From Glycine soja (Eukaryota > Streptophyta > Magnoliopsida > Fabales > Fabaceae), in assembly GCF_004193775.1 (NCBI RefSeq), contig NC_041003.1, positions 44,521,611-44,585,610 on the forward strand: a DNA stretch of 64,000 nt, given 5' to 3'. Below the pieces are notes generated by a model. That model was not told the DNA's origin. It did not search any database and saw only the letters and a list, made by a program, of their open reading frames with translations. Both the position numbers and the translations under genes were made by a program. Of this stretch, positions 63,491 to 64,000 are shown piece by piece (within the stretch, counting starts at the first letter, position 1; each line of letters starts with the position of its first letter).

Positions 63491-64000
63491 AAGTGAAAAG
63501 TCCTTGGTTAAACAACAAATATCTACTTCTCTTAGTTATGAGGTGACATGCAAATAAAATTCATACTTATTCACATGGATTGATAAAAAAATTTCTTCTA
63601 CATGAATAACTCATGTGGCCAAGTGAAACAAAATCTAATTAAAGATATCTTTATTTTTTTTTTTTAAGTTGACATGTATTTAAAATTATAAATTTAACCT
63701 TAAATTAATTTTTAGGGGGAGAATTTTTCCCCTATGTATATTACTTTATTACAAATTTAACCTTAAACTTTTGGGAGAGAAACTTTTCACCCATGTATAT
63801 TACTTTATATTACAAGATTTTGCAGCATAAATTTATTGCACCCAAAAGTGAAAAATCCTTAGTTAAACAACAAAGATCAACTTATGTGAGCTATGAGATG
63901 ACATGCGAATATAATTCATATTTATTCACATGGGTTGATAAAAAAAAAACTTCAACTGCATGAATAACTCGCATGTCGCATGTTAGCATGATTTAGTGTG
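63491..64000. repeat. ~355-bp tandem duplication reaching the window end
   Basis: 'aagtgaaaagtccttggttaa' near 63491 returns as 'aagtgaaaaatccttagttaa' at 63846. The next 130 bases ('gaggtgacatgc..attcacatgg.ttgataaaaaaa..catgaataactc') are repeated too. Between them 'aaatttaacctta..cccatgtatattacttta' also occurs twice (near 63700 and 63753). More copies may lie outside the window. Confidence 0.8.

Overview
This window is nuclear DNA from a flowering plant, most likely a phaseoloid legume such as soybean. The signs are intron-split genes with GT/AG junctions, AT-rich intergenic DNA crowded with (TA)n microsatellites and small transposons, a degenerate Copia retrotransposon, a TRIM element, and plant-specific gene families. 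The species is inferred from overall character, not from a database match.

Four protein-coding loci can be rebuilt exon by exon, all on the minus strand. (1) 7350-9707 encodes a group I bZIP transcription factor (VIP1/RF2/bZIP18-like, 364 aa, 4 exons). (2) 14990-17872 encodes an uncharacterised 281-aa protein with an eight-cysteine FYVE/RING-like zinc-binding module resembling the Cys-rich region of extra-large G proteins (3 exons). (3) 31685-39353 is a VAL/HSI2-type B3 repressor gene with PHD-like, B3 and EAR-like parts. It has lost its CW-domain exon and carries a one-base insertion that stops translation in exon 9, so it probably makes only a ~540-residue protein. (4) 56193-60095 is an intact cinnamate 4-hydroxylase gene (CYP73A, 506 aa, 4 exons), with a TATA box and MYB-type AC elements upstream. 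The genes are unrelated in function: two or three regulators and one enzyme of the phenylpropanoid pathway.

Layout: 1-3.9 kb, degenerate tandem repeats and a LINE relic; 4-7 kb, AT-rich with a SINE-like piece; 7-10 kb, bZIP gene; 10-15 kb, intergenic; 15-18 kb, zinc-finger gene; 20-25 kb, a CACTA-like end followed by two tandem-repeat arrays; 25.9-29.4 kb, two copies of a very large foldback element, one split by a probable solo LTR; 31.7-39.7 kb, VAL gene with a Helitron relic and a minisatellite in introns; 40-48 kb, PIF/Harbinger-like, foldback and hAT elements (the hAT with a clean 8-bp target duplication); 48.4 kb, a microRNA-like hairpin; 49.5-53.1 kb, a broken Copia element ending in a TRIM cluster; 53.2-54.5 kb, a third near-complete palindrome; 56-60.3 kb, the cinnamate 4-hydroxylase gene; 60.4-64 kb, small MITEs and a tandem duplication running off the window end.

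The most notable signals are the decaying VAL paralogue with RY motifs clustered at its own promoter, and the three kilobase-scale inverted repeats, whose transcripts would fold into long double-stranded RNA. No unambiguously new biological system was found.
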